A stretch of 64,000 nt of DNA from JAJDZL01 sp965221175 (GCA_965221175.1 OZ244867.1:2046001-2110000); one strand, 5' to 3'; counted from the first letter of the stretch, positions 25,782 to 35,107 are shown. Made by a program: numbers and translations. The notes: generated from the sequence alone by a model not told the origin.

Positions 25782-27764
25782 CTAACTCGACAAACTCGCA
25801 ACGGTTTTTCCGCTGGAAAATGCTTCGTCTAAATTCTCTCCTGGATAGATAAGTGGAACAGCAACAGGTTGACTCTCAAATGCCACTTGCGGCAAAGGTC
25901 GAAGCACATCGCGATTGCCTAATACTCCGCCAATCAGAGACAACACGCCCCATAGAAGTAGCACAAGACCAATTCCTTTCCAGAAAACCTTCCAGCCAGT
26001 CGCATCCACGGGCAATTCCCGGGTGGCCCCAAGAAACACACCCGTTACGATGAATAGTGCCGCCCACAACAGAAGTACGGGAACTTCCGGAATATTGCCG
26101 AGCAAGTAAACGGTAACGCCGAGCAACATCACTCCAAACCCCTGCTTCAATCGATCCATCCACAATCCGGCTTTGGGAAGCACAACCCCGATTCCAAATC
26201 CGATTGCGATCAGTACCGCACCCATTCCCAGTGCCATTGAAGTCATCATTGCAGCGCCCAGATAAGGGTCGGCCTTGGCAATCGCAATGCCGAGAACGGA
26301 TATAAGCAGAGGCGACACGCAGGCACTCACGACTAGTGCCGATAAAATCCCCAGTACGAAAACTGCACTGAATTTTCCGCCGCCAATTTTCATCGTGCTT
26401 TGTTGAACTTTGCTCTCGAATACAGAAGGCATCCTGATCTCGTACAAGCCAAAAAGTGAAAGCGCCATCAGTGCGAATACGGCACTCATGATTCCGAGGG
26501 CCCACGCGTTCTGAAAGTATGCCTGCAATTGATCTCCGGTAGCGCCTGCAACAGCTCCGACGATCGCATACGCGACAACCGTTCCTAAAACATAGATGAT
26601 CGCTAAACTACCACCTCGAATTCCACCGTTGGAACTCTCATTTCCTGCAATAATCGAAGAAAGAATTGGTATCAGTGGCAGCACACAGGGTGTGAAAGTT
26701 AGCAGCAAACCAGTACCGAACGCCGTCAGCACCAGCCACCAGGTCGAACTGCCAGCCTTTCCTGATGGTGTCTCGGTCATTTGGGTTGGCGACGATTGTG
26801 CCGCGTTGGCAGAATCGACTAGATTTGTAAGTATGACGTCAAATGTTTTCTTGACCGGTGGATAACAGATCAGATCTTTGGCGCAACCCTGATACTCTGC
26901 GGTTAACTGCAATTTGCCTTTGCCGGGACCAGAACGTAGAAGCGGGATATCAACATCAAAGTTCTTTGGATAAATGAACGTTTCTCCAAAAAAAGCATCG
27001 TTCATCAGCTCGCTATCCGGTAAAACCGGCTGCAGCAGTCTGGCATCACCCATCGCATCAAATTTAAGTTTGTCTCGATACAGGTAATAGCCTTCAGCAA
27101 CGTCGAAGGACGCCTTCAATCGTTCACCATCGATCATCCAGACGTTCAATATAAATGCATCATCTACTTCAAGCAAATTATCCTCGGTCACACTCGGAAT
27201 GTTTGAAAACAGGCTGTCCAGCGAAGAAAGAGACTTTTCAGTTGAAGCAGTTTCAATTACTGCCAACTGATTCATTTGGGGGGGATCCTCTACCCCAAAC
27301 GAAGCGGTTTCGGTAGTATGAGAGGCTTGCGCAACGGGGATCAAGGCAAATGGCAGGGACACTTCGCTCTTGAGTGGTGGATAGCACACTCCAATGGGTT
27401 CGTTGCATCCTTGTCCCCAAACCTCAAGATTGATGCCTGTTACCGGGTTGGCGGCAACAAGCGGAATTCGAATTTCAACCCGGTCCGTGTAGGTGACGAC
27501 TTCCCCGAACAGCGGATCCTCTTTTATCTTGCCAGGCGGCAGTGCAAGCTCGCCAATCTGAATTCCTTCCGTCTGAGAAGCCGCGACGAACTTGTCCTGA
27601 TACATGTAGTAATCTTCGGCGATGTCCCAGGAAGCGATGAGTTCGTTTCCAACCAGTTCACTACTGAACGCAAACGCTTGCTCCGGGGGAAGCAGATCAT
27701 CTTCGCTCTGGGCACTCGCTACGGAGACGATAAGAATAATTAATAGACCTGTCAGTGTTCTCAT
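25782..27764 (-). CDS. dsbD: DsbD-like thiol:disulfide transporter, two alpha domains, no gamma domain
   Basis: A 660-residue protein (E. coli DsbD is about 565). After a signal peptide come two DsbD-alpha-type periplasmic domains in tandem. Each has the YYMYQDKF/YYLYRDKL block and a cysteine pair (GCNEPIGVCYPP near residue 120, GCAKDLICYPP near residue 300). The CcdA-like membrane domain follows, with FTPCVLP and SACVSP redox cysteines. The C-terminus reaches LDEAFSSGKTV, where the thioredoxin (gamma) domain should begin, and stops ten residues later. It passes electrons from cytoplasmic thioredoxin to the periplasm. Confidence 0.88.
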   Translation of the reverse strand: MRTLTGLLIILIVSVASAQSEDDLLPPEQAFAFSSELVGNELIASWDIAEDYYMYQDKFVAASQTEGIQIGELALPPGKIKEDPLFGEVVTYTDRVEIRIPLVAANPVTGINLEVWGQGCNEPIGVCYPPLKSEVSLPFALIPVAQASHTTETASFGVEDPPQMNQLAVIETASTEKSLSSLDSLFSNIPSVTEDNLLEVDDAFILNVWMIDGERLKASFDVAEGYYLYRDKLKFDAMGDARLLQPVLPDSELMNDAFFGETFIYPKNFDVDIPLLRSGPGKGKLQLTAEYQGCAKDLICYPPVKKTFDVILTNLVDSANAAQSSPTQMTETPSGKAGSSTWWLVLTAFGTGLLLTFTPCVLPLIPILSSIIAGNESSNGGIRGGSLAIIYVLGTVVAYAIVGAVAGATGDQLQAYFQNAWALGIMSAVFALMALSLFGLYEIRMPSVFESKVQQSTMKIGGGKFSAVFVLGILSALVVSACVSPLLISVLGIAIAKADPYLGAAMMTSMALGMGAVLIAIGFGIGVVLPKAGLWMDRLKQGFGVMLLGVTVYLLGNIPEVPVLLLWAALFIVTGVFLGATRELPVDATGWKVFWKGIGLVLLLWGVLSLIGGVLGNRDVLRPLPQVAFESQPVAVPLIYPGENLDEAFSSGKTVASLSS

Positions 27765-28011
27765 GCTTACTTCAATCAGTTAACTGCTCGCACTCATTAG
27801 ACAAGCATAGATGGCTGCAAGTTCGTTTATTGTTGAATTCATAGCACCTCAATTTTACTATTGGAAAATTTCTCTTAAGGTGAAATCGGGGAATTCAAGT
27901 ATCCGTTCACTGAATGGTTGCTTGAGCAATTCAGCGAATGTTGCGAGATTGAATAGAAAGAGGCACACAGAATCGACTACGCAATGTGGTAAAATCTACA
28001 CTAACTAATAA
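27765..28011. other. Divergent intergenic region upstream of the iron transporter
   Basis: Holds the promoters for the dsbD-like gene (leftward) and the iron transporter (rightward). An extended -10-like TGGTAAAAT is visible at 27987-27995. No gene is recognised. Confidence 0.45.
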
Positions 28012-28026
28012 TGATAATGATTATCA
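28012..28026 (+). promoter_or_regulatory. Fur box of the ferric-iron transporter operon
   Basis: TGATAAT-G-ATTATCA is a perfect 7-1-7 Fur palindrome, and further ATTATCAT sequence continues to 28040, which would allow more than one dimer. It lies 59 bases before the start codon of the substrate-binding protein, consistent with repression in iron-replete cells. Confidence 0.92.
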
Positions 28027-28084
28027 TATGTATTATCATATCTGTTCCTAGTTCTAAACATCACTACTACAGAGGTAACTGACG

Positions 28085-29122
28085 ATGTTTAAAAAATTAA
28101 GCAATATACTTTTCACCACCCTTCTATGCCTAGTGTGTACAGCACAATCTGCCATGGCTGATGATGAGGTTGTGAATATTTACTCTGCCAGAAAAGAAGC
28201 GCTGATTCTTCCGGTGCTTGAACAATTTCGTGAGCAAACTGGTATTGACTTCAAACTGATCACCGGAAAAGCCGATGCCCTGCTGAAACGGATAGAACTG
28301 GAAGGTGAAGCAACGCCAGCTGATCTTTTCATTACCGTAGATGCAGGCAGACTGTACCGGGCAAAACAAGCCAACGCACTGCAGCAGCTAGGGAGCGATT
28401 CCATCAATGCAGTGGTTCCGCAAAATTTGCGAGACCGGGATGACTACTGGGTCGGCCTTTCACAACGAGCGCGAACCATAATGTATTCACCTGAAAGAGT
28501 CAGTTCAGAGGAGCTATCTACTTATGAGCAGTTGGCAGATCCAAGGTGGAAAGACAGGATTTGCATACGCTCTTCTGGAAACATTTACAACCAGTCACTT
28601 GTCGCTTCTATGATTGCTTCGCTCGGTAAGGAAGCCACCCTTACTTGGGTAGAAGGACTCGTATCGAACTTTGCCAGATCTCCTGCTGGTGGAGATACCG
28701 ATCAAATCAAAGCGGTCGCCGCCGGTCAATGCGACATTGCAATCGCGAATACATACTACTACGGCCGGTTGGCCGCAAGTGAAAAGGAAGATGCTCAAGC
28801 GGTCGTCGAGAAAGTAAAAGTGTTCTGGGCAAATCAAGCAGAGGGAGATCGTGGGACTCATGTAAACATCAGCGGTGCCGGGATTACAACTCACGCGAAA
28901 AACAGGGACAATGCACTGCTTCTGCTTGAATTCTTGCTTACACCGGAATCGCAGTCCTGGTATGCGCAAGTCAATCAGGAGTATCCAGTCGTCCCAGACA
29001 TAGCTGCATCGGACGTGTTGCAGAAATTGGGACCATTCAAAGCTGATAGCCTGAATTTGACCATGCTGGGCGATAACAATAAAGCGGCTGTGGAAATCAT
29101 GGACATTGCGGGTTGGCAATAA
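28085..29122 (+). CDS. fbpA: Ferric iron ABC transporter, periplasmic binding protein
   Basis: A 345-residue protein with signal peptide FKKLSNILFTTLLCLVCTAQ. It is a FbpA/FutA-type ferric-binding protein: VVNIYSARKE at the mature N-terminus, ITGKADALLKRIELEG, and NTYYYGRLA near residue 220, whose paired tyrosines coordinate ferric iron in this family. GAGGT precedes the ATG and a perfect Fur box lies upstream. It is the first gene of a complete uptake operon with permease and ATPase. Confidence 0.93.
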   Translation: MFKKLSNILFTTLLCLVCTAQSAMADDEVVNIYSARKEALILPVLEQFREQTGIDFKLITGKADALLKRIELEGEATPADLFITVDAGRLYRAKQANALQQLGSDSINAVVPQNLRDRDDYWVGLSQRARTIMYSPERVSSEELSTYEQLADPRWKDRICIRSSGNIYNQSLVASMIASLGKEATLTWVEGLVSNFARSPAGGDTDQIKAVAAGQCDIAIANTYYYGRLAASEKEDAQAVVEKVKVFWANQAEGDRGTHVNISGAGITTHAKNRDNALLLLEFLLTPESQSWYAQVNQEYPVVPDIAASDVLQKLGPFKADSLNLTMLGDNNKAAVEIMDIAGWQ

Positions 29123-29203
29123 GTTGCTAATCGCAGATTGTTATCTGACAAAAATGCTAGAAAATCGACACCCAACTGTATCTTACATCTGCTTTAGTAA
29201 CTG

Positions 29204-30853
29204 ATGCAACTCACACGCTATTCAGGATTCGGACCGCTCGGCTGGTCAGCCTCGCTGATCACGATTGTCATTGCTTCGCCGATTATCGTCATAGCCGCTT
29301 CAGTCTTTGTTACAGGCAGTGTCGATATCCTAGGTCATCTAGCGAATACCGTTCTCGGCACCTACGTGGCGAATTCTCTGATGCTTGCCATTGGAGTTGG
29401 TGTGATGACGTTGCTGATAGGCGTACCTGCGGCCTGGTTTACAAGCGTTTGCGAGTTCCCAGGCCGCAAGTATTTTGTGTGGGCATTGCTGCTGCCACTG
29501 GCATTTCCTGCCTACATAATTGCGTATACCTATACAGGCATTCTGGACTATGCCGGGCCGGTGTTCAGTTTTGTTCGTGAGGTTGCGGATGAAAGTCTTT
29601 CGAAACGCCTGTATTTTTCGGTCCGATCGGTTCCGGGTGCAATTGCAATGTTTTCACTCGTGCTATATCCCTATGTATATCTTCTCGCTCGGGCTGCGTT
29701 TCTTGAGCAATCTGTCAGCTTCCTGGAAGCCAGTCGAACACTTGGCTACAGTATCCCGCAGGGTTTTGTTCGTCTTGCAATACCCCTCGCAAGACCCGCT
29801 ATCGTCACCGGTGTATCTCTGGCTTTAATGGAGACACTGGCGGACTTTGGAACCGTCGAGTATTTCGGAATTGGCACCTTTACTACAGGTATTTTTCGTG
29901 CTTTCTATGGTTTCGGAGATGCCACTGCTGCCGCACAACTTTCAACCATGTTGCTGGGTTTCGTGGCTTTGCTGATATTTATCGAACGGTATTCGCGCCG
30001 TAGAGCCCGTTATCATTCCGCCAACGGGAAAACAATTCACCAGATCAGAATTCAACTTCGAGGAAAGCATGCCTTGTTCGCCTGGATAATGTGTCTGTTG
30101 CCGATCTTTCTTGGTTTCATTCTTCCCGCGCTGATATTGATGAAGTGGGTGCTATTCGATGCCGAGTTGAATGTAGCGGCGTTTGGCAAGCTAGTCTGGA
30201 ATTCCTTTTTTCTTGCTGTTGTGGCAGCATTGATTGCGGTAACCCTGGCGATTATTTTGGGATATGCAAGACGAACCAGTAAAACTAGACTGGTACAAGG
30301 ATTTGTCGGAATTTCAGGTTTAGGTTATGCAATTCCAGGTGCGGTCATCGCAGTTGGCATAATTGTCCCGCTGGCTTGGCTTGACCATCGGCTGATTGAT
30401 TTTGCACGTTCCATATTTGGTGTGAATATCGGACTGATCCTGTCAGGAACGATATTTGCGCTTCTTTTCGCGTACACTGTGAGATTTCTTGCAATTTCAC
30501 TCGGTTCGGTTCAATCTGGAATGGAAAAGATCCGACCCAACATGGATTATGTAGCACGAGGCTTGGGGTATCGGGCTTTTGAAGTTGTTGGCAAGGTTCA
30601 TGTGCCGCTTCTGACGAGCTCATTGCTTACTGCGGTTCTCATCGTGTTTGTCGACGTTCTAAAAGAATTACCAGCAACCCTGATTCTGCGCCCTTTTGAT
30701 TTCAATACTCTTGCAGTTCGAGCCTATGAACTTGCTTCCGACGAAAGACTGATCGATGCTGCCCTTCCATCCCTAGTGATCATTGCTACCGGTATAATTC
30801 CCGTCATACTGATAAGCAAATCGATATCACGCGGTAGTACATCAGAACACTGA
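29204..30853 (+). CDS. fbpB: Ferric iron ABC transporter, permease
   Basis: A 549-residue permease with about twelve membrane segments in two fused halves, as in FbpB/SfuB. Each half has the ATPase-coupling EAA loop: EASRTLGYSIPQGFVRLAIPLARPAI near residue 185 in the first, and YVARGLGYRAFEVVGKVHVPLL near residue 455 in the second. It resides in the inner membrane and passes ferric iron from the binding protein to the cytoplasm. It begins 81 bases after fbpA. Confidence 0.93.
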   Translation: MQLTRYSGFGPLGWSASLITIVIASPIIVIAASVFVTGSVDILGHLANTVLGTYVANSLMLAIGVGVMTLLIGVPAAWFTSVCEFPGRKYFVWALLLPLAFPAYIIAYTYTGILDYAGPVFSFVREVADESLSKRLYFSVRSVPGAIAMFSLVLYPYVYLLARAAFLEQSVSFLEASRTLGYSIPQGFVRLAIPLARPAIVTGVSLALMETLADFGTVEYFGIGTFTTGIFRAFYGFGDATAAAQLSTMLLGFVALLIFIERYSRRRARYHSANGKTIHQIRIQLRGKHALFAWIMCLLPIFLGFILPALILMKWVLFDAELNVAAFGKLVWNSFFLAVVAALIAVTLAIILGYARRTSKTRLVQGFVGISGLGYAIPGAVIAVGIIVPLAWLDHRLIDFARSIFGVNIGLILSGTIFALLFAYTVRFLAISLGSVQSGMEKIRPNMDYVARGLGYRAFEVVGKVHVPLLTSSLLTAVLIVFVDVLKELPATLILRPFDFNTLAVRAYELASDERLIDAALPSLVIIATGIIPVILISKSISRGSTSEH

Positions 30854-30880
30854 GTCACGTAATCAAAATCTACAACGGAT

Positions 30881-32068
30881 ATGATAAAAGAAGACCATCC
30901 TATCGTGGATGTTCGCGGGGTCTTCATTGCCTATGAAGATAAAGCCGTAGTATTCAATGCAGGCTTTACGCTGAATAGGGGAGAAATCGGGTGCATTCTC
31001 GGACCTAGCGGTTGCGGAAAATCCACCCTGTTGAGATGCATTGCAGGCTTTGAGCAACCGTTGAGTGGCAGCATCTCCATGAATGGTGATGCTGTGTCAA
31101 CACCGAATCATATTCTTGCACCGGAAAAACGCGGCATTGGCATGGTGTTCCAGGATGTGGTCATGTTTCCGCACATCAGCGTGGCAAAGAACATTGCGTT
31201 TGGTTTGCGAAACTGGAGTGCAAAAAATCAGGCAAAACGTGTGAATGAATTACTGGAACTGATCGGCCTGACCGGCTATGGTGATCGGCATCCCCATTCT
31301 CTATCCGGCGGTGAACAGCAGCGCGTCGCACTGGCGAGAGCCATCGCTCCGAGACCGAACCTGTTGCTGATGGACGAAGCGTTCTCAAATCTCGACGCTG
31401 AGCTTCGCCGGACTCTGATTCCTGAGGTCAGGGTGATACTCAATCACGAAAATATCAGTGCAATTCTGGTCACGCATGACCACCACGAAGCGTTTGCCAT
31501 TGCAGACAAAATCGGAGTGATGGAAAATGGAAGAATTCATCAATGGGACGTCCCGTTCAATCTCTACCACAAACCCGGCGATCGCTTCACTGCTCAGTTC
31601 ATTGGAGAAGGGGAATTAATTCCAGCTACAGTTATCGATGATCAAAACTTGAAGACTGTATTCGGCCGTCATTCCATCAGCAAAGGCATGCTATTGAACA
31701 AGGACGAACAAGTGGATATTCTGTTGCGACCCGATGATATTCTTCATGACGACGATAGTACGATTACCGGCGAGGTTTTACACAAATCATTTCGCGGCTC
31801 TCATTTTATGTATCGACTTCGGCTAGAGAATGGGCAACAGGTCATCTGTCTTGCTGACTCCCACCACAACCATCTAATCGGAGAATGGATAGGATTGAGG
31901 CCGAACATTGAACATGTCGTCATATTCAGAAGGAATGGAGAAGAGGAAATCAACTACAGTGTTCAGGCAATTCGCCTGCTGACGGAATCTGGACGACAAG
32001 ATCCAAGTAGAGGTGCCAGCATGGGGCTGAAAAATCGACTCAGAAATCTGTTTCGCTCAAATTCATAA
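30881..32068 (+). CDS. fbpC: Ferric iron ABC transporter, ATP-binding protein
   Basis: A 395-residue ATPase. Walker A GPSGCGKST (near residue 45), signature LSGGEQQRVALARA, Walker B LLLMDEAFSNLD and switch histidine in LVTHDHHEA are all intact. The C-terminal 140 residues (from about 245) form a TOBE-like regulatory extension, longer than the FbpC norm by about 40 residues. It follows the permease by 27 bases and energises the same importer. Confidence 0.94.
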   Translation: MIKEDHPIVDVRGVFIAYEDKAVVFNAGFTLNRGEIGCILGPSGCGKSTLLRCIAGFEQPLSGSISMNGDAVSTPNHILAPEKRGIGMVFQDVVMFPHISVAKNIAFGLRNWSAKNQAKRVNELLELIGLTGYGDRHPHSLSGGEQQRVALARAIAPRPNLLLMDEAFSNLDAELRRTLIPEVRVILNHENISAILVTHDHHEAFAIADKIGVMENGRIHQWDVPFNLYHKPGDRFTAQFIGEGELIPATVIDDQNLKTVFGRHSISKGMLLNKDEQVDILLRPDDILHDDDSTITGEVLHKSFRGSHFMYRLRLENGQQVICLADSHHNHLIGEWIGLRPNIEHVVIFRRNGEEEINYSVQAIRLLTESGRQDPSRGASMGLKNRLRNLFRSNS

Positions 32069-32166
32069 GTCCTCCTGCTCGGCCTGCATAGCAGCAACCT
32101 TACAATCGTTGCGACACACTTGAATTTGCAGTCAGAAACTTTATATTGAGTTTCGAGGAGCAACAT

Positions 32167-32916
32167 GTGTCTATAGTAGAAAAATCCTTTGCCATCCCCG
32201 CCGCAGATGGACAACTGGTCCGAGGTGTTTATCGAGATTCAGGACAAGGTCCTGTTGGAGCCTTTCTTCACGGTCTCCTGTCTGACGCAGAAGGTACGAA
32301 ATCCATGACTCTTTGGCACCAAGCAGTGCATGCAAATCGTTCGTGGGTTCGATTCGACATGCGTGCACACGGTCAATCTGACGGGTCATTCGACGAGTTT
32401 CGAATTTCACGGGCGATCGAAGATACAAGCCTGGTTCTTTCTATTTTTCCAGATCGCCCGAAAGTGCTTGTAGGCTCAAGCATGGGAGGATGGGTTGCAG
32501 CTCAGGCGGCTTTGGACCCAACCTTGAACATTCGTGGTTTAGTCCTGATCGCACCGGCTTTCAGTTTTATGAAGACTATTTTCCATAGTCTTAGCCCAGC
32601 GGAACAGCAGCAATGGAAAGAGACTGGATTTAAAACGTTTGAGAGCGCCTATCCGGACAGCGACTTCACGCTTGCACACAATGCTGTTGTCGATTCACTG
32701 GATTACGACTTGTTTTCCCATCCTGTAAGTTACAATCATCCAGTAAGGATTCTGCACGGTGCTCTCGACGATGTCGTCCCTGCAGACCAAAGTGTAAAGT
32801 TCCAGAAACACGTTCAATCGCAAGTGGAAATAGAAATTCTGCAACAAGGAGACCACCGGCTGACAGATGACGTTCATCGTATCACTGAGGCTGTTGACGA
32901 AATCTGGCCCGAGTGA
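32167..32916 (+). CDS. Alpha/beta hydrolase (ABHD10/YqiA-like)
   Basis: About 249 residues from a GTG with GAGGAG (32155-32160) six bases upstream; a TTG at 32146 would overlap that Shine-Dalgarno. LHGLLSD, RFDMRAHGQSDG, the nucleophile serine in GSSMGGW (near residue 107), an aspartate in LDDVVP and the histidine in GDHRL complete the triad. It resembles small thioesterase/esterase proteins of the ABHD10 type. It follows the iron ATPase by about 100 bases but no functional link is evident. Confidence 0.83.
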   Translation: MSIVEKSFAIPAADGQLVRGVYRDSGQGPVGAFLHGLLSDAEGTKSMTLWHQAVHANRSWVRFDMRAHGQSDGSFDEFRISRAIEDTSLVLSIFPDRPKVLVGSSMGGWVAAQAALDPTLNIRGLVLIAPAFSFMKTIFHSLSPAEQQQWKETGFKTFESAYPDSDFTLAHNAVVDSLDYDLFSHPVSYNHPVRILHGALDDVVPADQSVKFQKHVQSQVEIEILQQGDHRLTDDVHRITEAVDEIWPE

Positions 32917-32941
32917 CAAATCACCAAATTCAATTGATTCA

Positions 32942-33376
32942 TTGAAACCGTTCACCCTTCTATTTTTATGTTTTCTTCTGGTCCCAATCGCAGAAATCTA
33001 TCTACTGATTCAGATTGGCGAAGTCATCGGTGCCGGCTGGACCGTGCTCGGCGTCGTTTCAACAGCGTTGATTGGAGCATGGTTAGTCCGAATTCAAGGA
33101 ATATTGACTCTGCATAGGGCGATACAGAACCTAAGAAAAGGCGAAGCGCCCGCCATGGAACTCATTGAAGGCTTGTTTCTTCTAGTCGCCGGAGCGTTAC
33201 TCATTACACCGGGTTTCGTGACCGATACCATCGGATTTCTATGTCTGACGCCTAGATTGCGTCGAGCACTTGCAGCGATATGCCTGAGTCACTTCGCAGA
33301 AAGACTCGCACGTAAAGATTCTTCCACCACATCCGAAACTTACGAAGTCAAGTACCGAGAAATCAAGAACAAGTAG
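32942..33376 (+). CDS. fxsA: FxsA-family membrane protein
   Basis: About 144 residues if the TTG at 32942 is used, which gives the usual FxsA start LKPFTLLFLCFLLVPIAEIY; an ATG at 32867 would overlap the previous gene by 50 bases. The family motif PIAEIYLLIQIGE, two further hydrophobic segments, and the GxxLITPGFVTDTIGF block are present. FxsA is an inner-membrane protein that, when overproduced in E. coli, blocks F exclusion of phage T7. Its normal role is not known. Confidence 0.85.
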   Translation: MKPFTLLFLCFLLVPIAEIYLLIQIGEVIGAGWTVLGVVSTALIGAWLVRIQGILTLHRAIQNLRKGEAPAMELIEGLFLLVAGALLITPGFVTDTIGFLCLTPRLRRALAAICLSHFAERLARKDSSTTSETYEVKYREIKNK

Positions 33377-33585
33377 CACACTTAGTTCAGAGTTGCCTTT
33401 AATTTCTCAAATAACTTGATGAGTTGATTCAAGTTCGTCACACTGCTTTTGACTGACCTGTCCCGGTCTTACCGTTTCTTGATTTGCGCCAGCAAAAATT
33501 CTGTTGGAGTGATTGAGTCAATGAAGTGCATTGCTGAATTTCAAGAACGAGTTCAACAAAAGCAGAAAAAAATTTAATCAAAGTG

Positions 33586-33627
33586 TTGACAAATGGAATT
33601 AGATGTAGATAATGATAATCATTATCA
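33586..33627 (+). promoter_or_regulatory. Fur-controlled sigma-70 promoter of a candidate small RNA
   Basis: TTGACA (33586-33591), a 16-base spacer and GATAAT (33608-33613) make a strong sigma-70 promoter. The exact 19-base Fur consensus occupies 33608-33626, with a perfect 7-1-7 core TGATAATCATTATCA at 33613-33627, overlapping the -10 box. Transcription would start near 33620. No protein gene follows for hundreds of bases. Confidence 0.85.
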
Positions 33628-33765
33628 TTTAAACAAATGATGCACGATTTCTATAGCTAATTCTCCTCTTGTGCTATATGGCAGCGTTGATAGACAACGG
33701 AATTTTGAGTCAGGTCACATGATCTGTCAAGCAATTCGTTAGATGTCAGTGCTGCCAGTTTTTTC
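33620..33765 (+). ncRNA. Candidate iron-responsive small RNA
   Basis: Predicted transcript of about 145 nt downstream of the Fur-controlled promoter. It opens with about 58 nt that look unpaired and contain TTCTCCTCTT (33661-33670), complementary to a Shine-Dalgarno. A long hairpin then spans 33679-33757: a 12-bp base stem (TGGCAGCGTTGA with TCAGTGCTGCCA, two G-T pairs), internal stems GAATT/AATTC and TTGA/TCAA, and CAGGTC-ACAT-GATCTG at the tip. Six T residues (33759-33764) follow, as in intrinsic terminators. This is the layout of RyhB/PrrF-type RNAs, though no sequence similarity to them was recognised. A seven-codon frame (MMHDFYS) is probably chance. Confidence 0.65.
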
Positions 33766-34186
33766 AATCATACGCCCAGCAGAATTTGAGTTCAACCTCG
33801 ATTTCGCGCAATATTGAATACTGTTGGAGGCAATACTAGCATGCATTTCTCACCAAGATTTGGAGTGTTAGCGGAATCGATATGAATCGTGTTTTGAACC
33901 AATCTATTCAGGCTTGTCCTAGTGATGTTACATAGTTTGTAGAAAACATATCAGGGCCACCCATGTTCTCATTTCATGAAATCGCTTACGCGTCGGAAGG
34001 CGCATTATTTCGTCTTTGGAGTGGTACCCCCTGAAGTTTCTTTTCCCACATCCAGCCTTGAAAGGTCAAATACTCATAGATTCGCTTTTGAGGTGCAGGC
34101 AACTCGATATTTGCCTCTATCTGAAAGAATTCTGAATTCTTCAATTGCCTTTTCAAAGGGAATTATAAAGTTGACTAACCCTCTAT
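33766..34186. other. Intergenic stretch left of the transposon
   Basis: A plus-strand frame of 71 codons at 33976-34191 runs to the transposon insertion site but has no recognisable domain or Shine-Dalgarno. Nothing else is supported. Confidence 0.35.
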
Positions 34187-34227
34187 TTTAAATAGGGAAT
34201 TATCGTTAAAAGTTGACACATTGAAAA

Positions 34228-34377
34228 TTAGTTTGTTTTCTTCAATTTTTTTGAAGATTTTTGCTTTTCGAATTTCTGCCTAACTTTCGGTTTCACGCCA
34301 AGCAATATCGAAACTACCTCATCAAATTCGAAGTCAGTCATGGGTGGGATGGGGATTTGTTTAGAGGATTGTTTCAT
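34228..34377 (-). CDS. Small cargo protein, 49 residues
   Basis: Begins MKQSSKQIPIPPMTDFEFDE and ends in a lysine-rich tail (EKQKSSKKLKKTN). The FEFDEVVSILLGVKP segment looks like one amphipathic helix. It starts nine bases after the secreted-protein gene and ends just inside the transposon's left inverted repeat. No family was recognised. The intact frame, position and coding-like composition support a real gene. Confidence 0.5.
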   Translation of the reverse strand: MKQSSKQIPIPPMTDFEFDEVVSILLGVKPKVRQKFEKQKSSKKLKKTN

Positions 34378-34386
34378 TATTGATTT

Positions 34387-34683
34387 CTAATCAAGAGTAA
34401 CTACCCACCGACCACCGCGGTCTCGTATTTCGTACGTATATCTGAAATGATTGCAGATTATGACAAAACCAGTTGACCAAAACATTTCACTAGCGGCTGA
34501 AATCGAATCACACCGCCAGCCTTGATTTCGGATCATATTTGCAAGTTCCTCTAACAATCCCTGTGTATCCCTAAATTCCAAAATGAAATCACTCATGACG
34601 GCATCCGGTTCAACCTCGATAGACGAAGCAATAGAAGTCGCAATGCAGGCCAATATAAAGACAAAAACTTTAATGAATCGCAT
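34387..34683 (-). CDS. Small secreted or periplasmic cargo protein
   Basis: 98 residues with a clear signal peptide (MRFIKVFVFILACIATSIAS). The mature part contains two cysteines (WRCDSIS and VIICNHF) that could form a disulfide and ends in a beta-rich segment (FRYTYEIRDRGGRWVVTLD). No family recognised. It is the fourth cargo gene in transcription order. Confidence 0.55.
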   Translation of the reverse strand: MRFIKVFVFILACIATSIASSIEVEPDAVMSDFILEFRDTQGLLEELANMIRNQGWRCDSISAASEMFWSTGFVIICNHFRYTYEIRDRGGRWVVTLD

Positions 34684-34819
34684 AATTCAAAAATGATGAA
34701 TACAATTATTTCTCTACACCGACAAGGTATTTGGCAAGGAAAATTTGATTCAGAATTTTTCTGTCTTCCAAATCTTAAAGTTCACTACTCTCACCTGTAA
34801 TTCAGTTGTACTTCAATTT

Positions 34820-35107
34820 CTAAACAACACGCGTCTTAAGAAAAGGATTGTCCTTATTTGCTTCGTAGAAGTTTTCAATCGCTTCACCCAATGCGAGCAA
34901 AATATCAGCGATTGAATTTTCGAGGTCTTTAATCGTTAGTGAATCCATCTCATGTTCTGCATCAAATTCCCAATCGTCAATTAGATTCGATACAGAATAA
35001 AGTTCAAGTAACAGCCATTTTCGTAATGTTTTAAGTGATGCATATCGCGGGTCAGATTCCGGTGGAGGTGGACATTCCCCAGCAACCAAATTTTTTCGTA
35101 AAGTCAT
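34820..35107 (-). CDS. Acidic cargo protein of unknown function
   Basis: 95 residues, helical and acidic in the second half (DDWEFDAEHEMDSLTIKDLE), no signal peptide, no recognised family. It begins 28 bases after the membrane-protein gene in the same direction, so it is probably co-transcribed with the Panacea pair. Confidence 0.55.
   Translation of the reverse strand: MTLRKNLVAGECPPPPESDPRYASLKTLRKWLLLELYSVSNLIDDWEFDAEHEMDSLTIKDLENSIADILLALGEAIENFYEANKDNPFLKTRVV

Noticed and set aside
33976..34191. Plus-strand frame of 71 codons ending at the transposon
   Set aside because: No motif, no Shine-Dalgarno, and the end is set by the insertion point. A truncated gene is possible but unsupported.
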